A stretch of DNA of 14,534 nucleotides from SZUA-217 sp034658975 (GTDB taxonomy: Bacteria > Actinomycetota > Acidimicrobiia > Spongiisociales > ZC4RG35): NCBI GenBank assembly GCA_034658975.1, contig JAYEGJ010000033.1:1-14534 (forward strand). The letters are read 5' to 3'. Each line of letters opens with the position of its first letter. The first letter of the stretch is position 1. The notes below the pieces were generated by a model. The model was given only the letters and a program-made list of their open reading frames with translations. It searched no databases and was not told the origin of the DNA. Below, one piece after another: positions 6,876 through 12,765 of this stretch. The translations under genes were made by a program, and so were the position numbers.

Positions 6876-7092
6876 CTACTCGAGGTGTTTCTTCAGCCGA
6901 TCCAGCGTCTGGTCCCAGGCATCCGCCCTCGCCTCCAGCCACCCGGCCGCCTCGGTGAGTGAATCGCCGCGGAGTGAGAAGAGCGTTTCACGGCCGGAAC
7001 GCACTGACTCGACGACACCGGCGGTCTCCAACTCTCCGAGATGCCGGGCGACGGGTTGGATCAGACAGTGCCGAAAAGACGTCAGGCTCAGC
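6876..7092 (-). pseudogene. Broken ArsR-family regulator (HTH deleted and frameshifted)
   Basis: Two parts of an ArsR/SmtB-type winged-helix protein are visible in different frames. Codons 7092-7048 (reading minus) encode AEPDVFSALSDPTRR, the typical ArsR N-terminal helix. After only four more bases another frame continues as HLGELETAGVVESVRSG (from 7043) to the stop at 6876, including the wing RSGRETLFSLRG and the C-terminal AWDQTLDRLKKHLE typical of the family. In intact relatives about 30 residues holding the helix-turn-helix separate these parts. Here they are gone, about 86 bases are missing, and the frame is shifted by one. No ATG, GTG or TTG start lies before the first part. No functional product is expected. 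This fills most of the 462-base gap between the MgtC-like and DUF1876 genes. Confidence 0.7.
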
Positions 7093-7237
7093 CGATAGAT
7101 CCCACTCCGGCGAGATAGGCGGTCAGGTCTTCGGGTTCCGCCCGCCAGCCGTCAAGGGGGTGAGAGGCGTGACTCAACAACCCCGGATATTTGCCGGTCC
7201 AAGCGCCGGCGCAGTGGGCGATCCCGATGGCGATCAG
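7088..7237 (-). other. Open frame with codon-like composition, no start codon
   Basis: Just downstream of the DUF1876 gene on minus, a frame of 49 codons ends at TGA 7088-7090. It has GC-rich third positions and a protein-like C-terminus (PEDLTAYLAGVGSIG). It has no ATG/GTG start or ribosome site and overlaps the last codons of the DUF1876 gene. It may be the tail of a lost gene that preceded the ArsR remnant, or chance. I do not recognise the sequence. Confidence 0.25.
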
Positions 7238-7479
7238 CCGTGAACCAGGTACTGCTCTATCTTGTCCTCGGCCGCAGCGGTGATCTGGTCTTCGAGGATC
7301 CTCAGGGCTCGAGCGATCGCTAGCTCCTCCCCGATCACCGGCTTGACCGGATCGATCGGGTTGCGACGGGCGGTACCGATTGCCTCGAACTTCTCGCCTC
7401 TCAGGATCAGAGTCGCCGTTGCCTCCGTCATCGAATCATCTTCCTTCAGATGAATCGACAGAGTGACGTCCTGTTCCAT
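7234..7479 (-). CDS. DUF1876 (dsRBD-like) domain protein
   Basis: An 81-residue protein that matches the small actinobacterial DUF1876 family: an N-terminal beta strand region with acidic residues, then a TEATATLILRGEKFEAIGTARRNP-type strand-turn region (residues about 17-40), then the conserved P-x-I-G-E-E-L-A-I-A-R-A-L helix (about 47-60). The fold is annotated as similar to double-stranded RNA-binding domains. The biochemical role is unknown. The ATG at 7479 has an excellent ribosome site (GGAGG, six bases upstream). The frame is open further to 7560, but that part covers the promoter and the CTAGTGGTCTGT-type element end, so it is not coding. A TTGACG/TAGGTT promoter lies just upstream. 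Confidence 0.85.
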   Translation of the reverse strand: MEQDVTLSIHLKEDDSMTEATATLILRGEKFEAIGTARRNPIDPVKPVIGEELAIARALRILEDQITAAAEDKIEQYLVHG

Positions 7480-7514
7480 GTCCTGCCTCCTTGGTCGTGG
7501 AGGAATATGACTCA

Positions 7515-7545
7515 AACCTACACCTTCCACGATGAGACCCGTCAA
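7515..7545 (-). promoter_or_regulatory. Candidate sigma-A promoter of the DUF1876 gene
   Basis: On minus, TTGACG (7545-7540) and TAGGTT (7520-7515) are separated by 19 bases. The -35 box is near consensus. Transcription would start near 7508, giving a leader of about 30 bases with the GGAGG site. The spacer is longer than the ideal 17. Confidence 0.45.
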
Positions 7546-7564
7546 GGGCGTTTGTCCCAAAGAA

Positions 7565-7576
7565 ACAGACCACTAG
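7565..7576 (-). repeat. Solo end of the CTAGTGGTCTGT element family
   Basis: On minus this reads CTAGTGGTCTGT, an exact copy of the left end of the 61-bp element (1957-1968) and of 8993-9004. The inward side points toward lower coordinates, into the DUF1876 promoter region. No partner end is seen there. Confidence 0.5.
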
Positions 7577-7593
7577 ACCGTTTTGGGGAGTTT

Positions 7594-7636
7594 TGTGCAC
7601 GGATTCCGTGGGTGTGCACGCTCGGAATCCGTGGGT
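7594..7636. repeat. Degenerate tandem repeat downstream of the lipoprotein gene
   Basis: TGTGCAC followed by GGATTCCGTGGGT (7594-7613) repeats as TGTGCACGCTC then GGAATCCGTGGGT (7613-7636), a four-base insertion and one substitution apart. The first unit contains the palindrome CACGGATTCCGTG, and GGGTAGGTCTACCC follows at the gene end (7634-7647). Read on minus it forms a structured 3' region after the lipoprotein stop, so a terminator or processing role is possible. Confidence 0.5.
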
Positions 7637-7640
7637 AGAC

Positions 7641-8906
7641 CTACCCAGAAACGTCGGTGGTGATGTAGGCGACGACGCCGTCGAGGGGCTGGATCTCGGT
7701 GACCTCGTAGATTGCGATATGAGGACGGTCGCTGCCGTCGATCGCCAGGGATACCAACTGCCCGAGGGTCAGACCCGCTTCGACGATCTGTTGGGTCTCC
7801 CAACCCGCATCCCCTCGTATCGAATACCAGACGCCCTCGGTGTCGGAGAACACGACGTGGGCGCGGCCCTGAGAGTCGAAGGCAAGAGAGGAGTTGCGCC
7901 GGGCGTTGTCCTCTGAGAACGCACCGAGTGACCCCACGGTCTCCGTGGTCCATGCGCGGTCGGATCTCACAGCGAAGACGACCTCGCCTTCCGTGGCCCC
8001 GGTCTGGCGGAAGAAGGTGAGTGCGGGCCGGCCTTCGGCGTCGTACGCCAGTGACGAGTACTTCCCGACGTCTCCCTCCTCTGCCACCCGCTCGAGACTC
8101 CACGACCCATCCACGAGGTGACCGAAAACGAGATCCCCCTCGTTGGCGTCGTAGTAGGCGAGGCTGGGTGAGCCCGCCCCATCCACAGCCAGCGCCACGT
8201 TGTACTGGTACGGGATCGGGCCGCTCCCTATCTGTGACACCTCCCAGCCGGTACCGGTATTGACGTAATACTCGACGCCGTCTGAGCTGCCGAACTGGAC
8301 GGGGTCGACGCCGGCGGCGTGGATCACGCCGTCATCTCCGATGGCCACCGTCGAGTCCCATCCGTCGTGGCCGTCGTCGCTCGCGACATCCGCTGTCCAG
8401 CCGGAGCCGTCACGGAAGAGTCTCACGAGATCTCCGAGTTGGGGGTCGAAGTTGTCGGCCTGGTGATCGTGGATGACGACATTGGGCGTCCCGGCGGGGT
8501 CGTAGGCAAGGCCGATCGGACCGTAGAAGTAACCCTCGATGAGGGTCTCGACCGTCCAGTTGTCACTTGACTCGGCAAAGGCTACGAAGCCCTCACCTAT
8601 TGCTTCGAACAACCAGGTCACGGCGGGAGAGCCAGAGGGGTCGAGGGCCAGGGCAGGCTTCACCCCGGGTCCTAGAGCGACCGCGGTCCAACCGTCTGCG
8701 ACCGAGAAGGACAGTTCGGAGGTATCTCCACCATCGCTAGGCGTGGTAGTCGACGACTGGCCCGACCCGGGGACGGTGGTTGTCGGATCAGCCGAAGGCG
8801 TTGACGTCGAAGCGCCTCCGTCGGTGCTGGCACCGCCGCATGCTGCCAGGACCAGAACGAGGGCAACCGCCAGAGTTCCCAGCTTGATCGCTCGTCTACC
8901 ACTCAC
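7641..8906 (-). CDS. Lipoprotein with a predicted seven-bladed beta-propeller
   Basis: A 421-residue lipoprotein. The signal sequence has Arg4-Arg5, a hydrophobic core and the lipobox LAAC, so Cys23 is lipidated and the protein sits on the outer face of the membrane. A Ser/Thr/Gly/Asp-rich tether follows (about 24-65). The rest is repeats of about 45-60 residues with the pattern D-x-x-G-x-P, a hydrophobic strand ending in Tyr/Phe/Trp or Asp, a second strand, then GW or SW with a third strand ending in Val/Ile/Leu. I count six such repeats. A seventh is made of the last C-terminal strands (PHIAIYEVT...) plus the early GWTAVALG strand near residue 72, as in Velcro-closed propellers. Ligand or activity is unknown; no catalytic motif is seen. 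The start is GTG at 8906; its ribosome site is weak. It is a single gene flanked by solo ends of the 12-bp element. Confidence 0.85.
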   Translation of the reverse strand: MSGRRAIKLGTLAVALVLVLAACGGASTDGGASTSTPSADPTTTVPGSGQSSTTTPSDGGDTSELSFSVADGWTAVALGPGVKPALALDPSGSPAVTWLFEAIGEGFVAFAESSDNWTVETLIEGYFYGPIGLAYDPAGTPNVVIHDHQADNFDPQLGDLVRLFRDGSGWTADVASDDGHDGWDSTVAIGDDGVIHAAGVDPVQFGSSDGVEYYVNTGTGWEVSQIGSGPIPYQYNVALAVDGAGSPSLAYYDANEGDLVFGHLVDGSWSLERVAEEGDVGKYSSLAYDAEGRPALTFFRQTGATEGEVVFAVRSDRAWTTETVGSLGAFSEDNARRNSSLAFDSQGRAHVVFSDTEGVWYSIRGDAGWETQQIVEAGLTLGQLVSLAIDGSDRPHIAIYEVTEIQPLDGVVAYITTDVSG

Positions 8907-8992
8907 GTATGGACTTCAACCGCCCACACCGTCGAGGTGTTCCGGGTTGATCGCTGCCGGAATATCATGGGTCAGGCATCACGTTCAAATGT

Positions 8993-9004
8993 CTAGTGGT
9001 CTGT
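8993..9004 (+). repeat. Solo end of the CTAGTGGTCTGT element family
   Basis: An exact CTAGTGGTCTGT. The next bases (CGCACAACTGGTGTCAG) can be aligned with the inner side of the right end of the 61-bp element, so homology extends about 30 bases beyond the 12-mer, to the right. No partner end is found to the right before the CFA synthase gene. Confidence 0.55.
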
Positions 9005-9143
9005 CGCACAACTGGTGTCAGGGTGTCTCCGGGGGATCGGCGTCGACTCGCAAGGACGCACAACGAAGACGCACCCGTAGGTGCGCTAAGGCGGAGGACG
9101 CCGCGAGCGGCGTTGAGGGCCGGAGAGACCCGGTAATCATTTG

Positions 9144-9149
9144 TAAGAT
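9144..9149 (+). promoter_or_regulatory. Candidate -10 box of the CFA synthase gene
   Basis: TAAGAT lies 31 bases before the ATG at 9180, followed by the GGCCACTTGCGGCC short palindrome (9151-9164) and the ribosome site GAGGAGG (9169-9175). No -35 box at proper spacing is convincing. Confidence 0.35.
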
Positions 9150-9179
9150 GGGCCACTTGCGGCCCAACGAGGAGGCGTG

Positions 9180-10487
9180 ATGCCCGGGACGGTTGCTGAA
9201 ACGATGGAGCCAGTGGTACGCGCACTGGTTGGGGGCAGCGACGCCGTGCCGATTCGTTTCTGGGACGGCTCCACCCTCGGACCGGAGTCCGATGCGACTC
9301 TCGTAATCAAGACACCCGACGCCCTCCGCAGAGTCATCTGGTCACCGGGCGAGCTTGGCCTCGGTCGGGCATATGTGGCCGGAGACATCGACCTCGAGGG
9401 GGACATCATGCAGGTGATCTCATCGGCATTCGCCATGGTCGACCCCGGTGAGGAGATTGTGGCGAACCGACTCCCGGTCCGAGACTGGCCCGACCTGCTG
9501 CTGGCCGCGAAGAGGATCGGCGCCCTTGGTCGACCTCTACCTCTTCCACCCGAGGAAACCCGGGTCAGGGGGCGCCTGCACTCGAAGGGGCGCGATGCCA
9601 CGGCGGTTTCGCATCACTACGACGTCGGCAACGACTTCTACTGCCTGTTCCTCGGAGAGACGATGACCTACTCCTGTGCCTATTTCGAGGGTGACGACAC
9701 AGGACTCGATGACGCTCAAACTTCCAAATACGACCTCATCTGCCGCAAGCTTGGCCTTTCGCCAGGGATGAGACTCCTCGACATCGGCTGCGGGTGGGGC
9801 GGAATGGTGATTCACGCCGCCGCCCGATATGGGGTCGAAGCGGTAGGCGTCACGCTGTCGGAGGAACAAGCCGTCATGGCCCGGGGCCGCGTGGCCGATG
9901 CCGGTCTGGAAGACCTGGTCGAGGTCAGATACCAGGACTATCGGGATGTGGACGACGGACCCTTTGACGCCGTCTCCAGTATTGGGATGTTCGAACATGT
10001 CGGGAAGGCGCGGCTCTCAGAGTACTTCCAGAAGGTGCGGGATCTCCTGAGCCCGCAGGGCCGTCTGCTCAACCACGCAATCTCACGTCCGCACGGATCA
10101 CCCTCGATGGGTAGGAGATCGTTCGTCACCCGCTACGTGTTCCCCGACGGCGAGCTTCAGGAGGTCGGCCGGGTGGTCTCGACGATGCAGGAGCTCGGAT
10201 TCGAGGTGCGCGATGTCGAGTCGCTGCGAGAGCACTACGCACAGACCCTCCGGCACTGGGTCGGCAACCTGGAAGAGTCCTGGGAGGAAGCGGTGGCCTT
10301 GGTGGGAGTCGGGCGTGCCCGTGTCTGGCGGCTGTACATGGCCGTATCTGCCCTCGGGTTTGAGGCGGGATCGATCTCGGTGCATCAGGTTCTCGGGATC
10401 AAGCCGACCAACCGGGGATTGAGTGGGATACCGGCAACTCGCGAGGAGATGCTCAAACAGTCGGTATCGGAGGCCCGAGCGGCCTGA
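9180..10487 (+). CDS. cfa: Cyclopropane-fatty-acyl-phospholipid synthase (SAM-dependent methyltransferase)
   Basis: A 435-residue protein of the CFA synthase / mycolic-acid methyltransferase family. It uses S-adenosylmethionine to methylenate the double bond of unsaturated acyl chains in membrane phospholipids. The N-terminal domain (about 1-135) is the lipid-binding part seen in full-length CFA enzymes. The catalytic domain begins with SHHYDVGNDFY (about 142-152) and holds the SAM site LLDIGCGWGG (199-208) and the FEHVG motif. The length and two-domain layout fit E. coli-type Cfa better than the shorter mycobacterial CmaA enzymes. Two starts are possible: GTG 9177 and ATG 9180. The ATG is preferred because GAGGAGG ends four bases before it and only one base before the GTG. 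The product could also be a related methylated fatty acid, such as tuberculostearate-type; the sequence alone does not decide. Confidence 0.92.
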   Translation: MPGTVAETMEPVVRALVGGSDAVPIRFWDGSTLGPESDATLVIKTPDALRRVIWSPGELGLGRAYVAGDIDLEGDIMQVISSAFAMVDPGEEIVANRLPVRDWPDLLLAAKRIGALGRPLPLPPEETRVRGRLHSKGRDATAVSHHYDVGNDFYCLFLGETMTYSCAYFEGDDTGLDDAQTSKYDLICRKLGLSPGMRLLDIGCGWGGMVIHAAARYGVEAVGVTLSEEQAVMARGRVADAGLEDLVEVRYQDYRDVDDGPFDAVSSIGMFEHVGKARLSEYFQKVRDLLSPQGRLLNHAISRPHGSPSMGRRSFVTRYVFPDGELQEVGRVVSTMQELGFEVRDVESLREHYAQTLRHWVGNLEESWEEAVALVGVGRARVWRLYMAVSALGFEAGSISVHQVLGIKPTNRGLSGIPATREEMLKQSVSEARAA

Positions 10488-10633
10488 GGGCCGGCACGAC
10501 TGTCATTCTGTGGACGGTCGCCGAGATCGTGTTTCCGCACTAGCGGGCAAGACGGTCGGGGAGAAGAAGACCACACCCGCGGCCAGCAGTCTTCGCAGTC
10601 AATGCCCCAATTCACGAACGTGACCTTCGCCTC
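10488..10633. other. Intergenic stretch without a recognised gene
   Basis: These 146 bases lie between the CFA synthase stop and the second 166-bp element. No frame with a ribosome site, no convincing hairpin with a T-run and no known motif is seen. The longest frame here, on minus, overlaps the CFA gene and is a shadow. Confidence 0.6.
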
Positions 10634-10799
10634 TAGGAGCCCGCTGAATAATGCATATCACTCATCTCGAACGACCAGCCATCACCACTCGCGGTGTCCT
10701 CGGCTTCACCATTCCGCACCAGGAGTGGCGAAACCTCGTCCTTGCGACTGGCGCGTCTGGCCGCCGATCTGAGCAACGGCATTAATCAGCAGACTCCTA
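10634..10799. mobile_element. 166-bp MITE-like element, copy 2
   Basis: This copy differs from 2015-2180 at one position only (10657 A) and has the same orientation. It is flanked exactly by CTAG on both sides (10633-10636 and 10797-10800), the cleanest view of the target: either a CTAG four-base or a TA/TAG shorter duplication. Its plus-strand 44-codon frame changes only one residue (Val to Ile) relative to copy 1. The acetyltransferase reading frame begins directly at its right edge. Confidence 0.8.
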
Positions 10800-10851
10800 G
10801 GTGTGTGAACGACCATCGGTGAGGATCAGACCAGACGATCTTGATGTGAAC

Positions 10852-11487
10852 ATGCGTGAGGTAGACCCGGAGACCTGGCCGCGGAAACAACAGTTCGAAA
10901 CGTTCCGCGACTTCCAGTTTCCGCATTTCAACATCTGCGCCGACGTAGACCTGACTTCGTTTCGCCCTGCAATAGCGGATGCCGGCATGTCGTTCACCGC
11001 TGCCTTCGTCTATCTGATAGCTCGATCAGCAAACGAGGTTCCCGAGTTCCGACTCCGGATACGAGGCGGCGCTGTTGTCGAACACGACCGGGTCCACCCT
11101 TCGGCAACGATCCTGGTCGACGACGATCGGTTCAGCTTTTGCACTCTCGACTACAACGACGATTTCTCGGTGTTCGCTACGCACGTCGCCGAACGCATCG
11201 CCGAGGTCAAGAAGAACCCGACAGTGGCGGTTGTGAATGAGCGAGATGACCTGCTCTACATGACGGCCATCCCCTGGGTGACATTCACCAGTTTCTCCCA
11301 TCCCATGCCGTCGTTAACGGCCGATTCCGTCCCCCGATTCACCTGGCAAGTCCACCAGGAAGGCGACAGCATCAAGATGCCGCTCAGTGTTCAGGCCCAC
11401 CACGCCCTCATGGACGGGTTTCATGTCGGGCGGTATTTCGACACAATCGCCTCCTACCTGCGTCACCCCGAGAAGTTCCTGCACTAG
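10852..11487 (+). CDS. Chloramphenicol acetyltransferase-like (CatA-type) acetyltransferase
   Basis: A 211-residue protein, close to the usual 213-220 of type A chloramphenicol O-acetyltransferases. The family N-terminus D-x-x-x-W-x-R-K-x-x-F-x-x-F is present (5-18). The IPWVTFTSF segment (about 141-149) matches the Ser148 region of CAT. The catalytic motif is HHALMDGFHV (183-192), with His184 as general base and Asp188 as the structural partner. Family members transfer acetyl from acetyl-CoA to the chloramphenicol 3-hydroxyl, but many chromosomal homologues have untested substrates, so resistance is not implied. The frame is open back to a GTG at 10801, the first base after the 166-bp element. 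The ATG at 10852 fits the family start. Its ribosome site is weak, and the element's insertion 52 bases upstream may have replaced the native promoter. It converges on the small membrane protein gene. Confidence 0.88.
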   Translation: MREVDPETWPRKQQFETFRDFQFPHFNICADVDLTSFRPAIADAGMSFTAAFVYLIARSANEVPEFRLRIRGGAVVEHDRVHPSATILVDDDRFSFCTLDYNDDFSVFATHVAERIAEVKKNPTVAVVNERDDLLYMTAIPWVTFTSFSHPMPSLTADSVPRFTWQVHQEGDSIKMPLSVQAHHALMDGFHVGRYFDTIASYLRHPEKFLH

Positions 11488-11557
11488 AAGGGACCTCCAT
11501 CAAGTTTCTTGCTGTGCGAATGATGCGACTTGGCGTCTTAGGTAGCAGGGTCGGCGA

Positions 11558-11761
11558 CTAAGGGTTGGTGGTGAACGCTATGTAGCCCAGCGCCAGGGCC
11601 GCAATGATCAACAATGCCAGCACGACAGTCCACGTGGTCCTGTGGGTGACTACTGCTCTAATCCCGCTGCCGATGCGACTCCAGATCGAGGGGCCGTGCA
11701 TCTTTCCACGGAGGTACTCGATATCGGGTTGCTCAAACTCGGGCGTCGGATCTTCCGCCAT
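11558..11761 (-). CDS. Small single-pass membrane protein of unknown function
   Basis: A 67-residue protein with an acidic N-terminus (MAEDPTPEFEQPDIEYLRG), a basic middle and one hydrophobic helix near the C-terminus (about 43-63, TTWTVVLALLIIAALALGYI). The layout suggests a tail-anchored or simple single-pass membrane protein with the N-terminus in the cytoplasm. GGGAG about seven bases before the ATG is a fair ribosome site. It is the 3' neighbour, on minus, of the acidic repeat protein, but the strong hairpin at 11872-11905 separates their transcripts. I recognise no family. Short Pro/Glu-rich proteins with one helix are common in actinobacteria, and the start and composition look genuine. 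Confidence 0.65.
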   Translation of the reverse strand: MAEDPTPEFEQPDIEYLRGKMHGPSIWSRIGSGIRAVVTHRTTWTVVLALLIIAALALGYIAFTTNP

Positions 11762-11871
11762 GACGCTACTCCCAGTCCACGCGGGCTACTCGCTGACATC
11801 AATCGTACCGAAACGACCCGGAAGAGGGCGGGCAAGCCAGCGTCGCCGTCGGCCCGGCGCATCGGAACAAA

Positions 11872-11905
11872 AGAAAGAATCCCCTGAGCAGAGGGGATTC
11901 TTTCT
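11872..11905 (-). terminator. Strong intrinsic terminator of the Asp/Ser/Pro-repeat protein gene
   Basis: AGAAAGAATCCCCT (11872-11885) and AGGGGATTCTTTCT (11892-11905) form a perfect 14-bp stem with a 6-base loop. Read on minus, the stem is followed by TTTTGTT, a good T-tract, 22 bases beyond the stop at 11928. It is the best terminator in the window. On plus, TCTAGG follows, so it is mainly one-way. Confidence 0.85.
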
Positions 11906-11927
11906 CTAGGTACTGGACGCGATCGGG

Positions 11928-12353
11928 CTACGGAGAGTCGTTCGAATCCGGGCTGTCATCCGGAGAATCCGGGCTGTCATCCGGAGAATCCGGGGTGTCA
12001 TCAGGACTGTCATCAGGAGACTCCGGGCTGTCATCAGGACTGTCATCAGGAGACTCCGGGCTGTCATCAGGACTGTCATCCGGGGAATCCGGGCTGTCCT
12101 GACTATCGACGGAGTCATCGACACTGTCGAACGGAGAGGCGAGAGAGTCGTCGCCGTCCAAATCCTGTGCGTTGAACACGAAGTCGGTCGGGGCGAACAC
12201 CGCGGGCGCGACCTCGTGTATCCCGACAACTTCGTCGAGATCAATGTCGTCGGTTGAGGCACCGTCGTCGCTGGCGATGGCCGTCCCGACGCCCAACGCC
12301 ATGGCGACAGACACTGTGCCGGTCACAATCTTGAATCTGCGTGAATGAGCCAT
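11928..12353 (-). CDS. Secreted acidic protein with Asp/Ser/Pro repeats
   Basis: A 141-residue protein. It has a Sec signal peptide (Arg5-Arg6, hydrophobic 9-24, cleavage likely after TAIA at residue 27). An acidic region (28-85) follows, then about 55 residues of DSP, DDSP and ESP repeats to the stop. The mature chain is very acidic and almost free of hydrophobic residues in the tail, so it is likely disordered and outside the membrane. Runs of Asp and Ser suggest calcium binding or a spacer, by analogy with Ser-Asp repeat proteins; this is inference. The frame is open to 12416, but the ATG at 12353 has AAAAGGAG upstream and gives the signal peptide. The tail is built from 21- and 33-bp tandem DNA repeats that keep the frame. 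A strong terminator follows. No family is recognised. Confidence 0.75.
   Translation of the reverse strand: MAHSRRFKIVTGTVSVAMALGVGTAIASDDGASTDDIDLDEVVGIHEVAPAVFAPTDFVFNAQDLDGDDSLASPFDSVDDSVDSQDSPDSPDDSPDDSPESPDDSPDDSPESPDDSPDDTPDSPDDSPDSPDDSPDSNDSP
11948..12088. repeat. In-frame 21/33-bp tandem repeats
   Basis: Reading plus, five units each begin CCGGGCTGTCATC or a one-base variant: two of 21 bases (11948-11968 and 11969-11989, identical) and three of 33 bases (11990, 12023 and 12056, nearly identical). Lengths are multiples of three, so copy-number changes keep the reading frame of the acidic protein. The unit edges suggest slippage or unequal crossing-over. Confidence 0.85.
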
Positions 12354-12765
12354 CAAGCTCCTTTTCCTGGTCCTGGCAATTCCTTGCGAATCCTCATCTA
12401 CACAACAGACTGACATCCCCTGTGTTAAGGATTCCCTAATAAATCACCATCGTTTCCTCAACCAGCCACGCCCTGTGGAAACAACCTACTCACCGTCACC
12501 CCGAGTCATCTGGTGCTCTGGCCGGTAACGTTGTCGATGTTCAGGGCGAGGCAGGGGCGCCTCTGACAAGGACACAGGACGAAGGCGCACTGGCCCGTTC
12601 GTCGAGGACGAGGACACAGCCAGGGGCGTCACTGGCCGTCCTGAACGCGGCAAAAGTTGGCGGTCGGGGCACTAGGTCACCAGACCTGTCCGTCACGTCA
12701 AATGCGTTGCCATTGGGACTTCCCGAACACGATGCACAAGTGAACTCCAAAGCGGAAGGCGCTAG
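12354..12765. other. 412-base intergenic region with an imperfect direct repeat
   Basis: This region holds the promoters of the divergent acidic-protein (minus) and phosphotransferase (plus) genes, but I cannot pick firm -35/-10 pairs. GACAAGGACACAG at 12565 and GACGAGGACACAG at 12607 head a roughly 34-base direct repeat that ends in ACTGGCC-GT in both (about 80 percent identity by eye). A small hairpin AGGTC/GACCT sits at 12674-12687. The open frame on minus that overlaps the phosphotransferase start has no ribosome site, and I treat it as a shadow. Confidence 0.5.

Noticed and set aside
7565..9004. Transposon carrying the lipoprotein gene between inverted 12-mers
   Set aside because: The extended similarity to other element ends lies outside the interval (right of 8993), so the ends face away from the gene.
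2015..10799. Composite transposon formed by the two 166-bp elements
   Set aside because: No transposase is present between or within them, the contents are ordinary chromosomal genes, and no duplication flanking the whole 8.8-kb unit is seen.
11948..12088. CRISPR-like array
   Set aside because: Repeats are contiguous 21/33-bp coding units without spacers and lie inside a signal-peptide protein frame.
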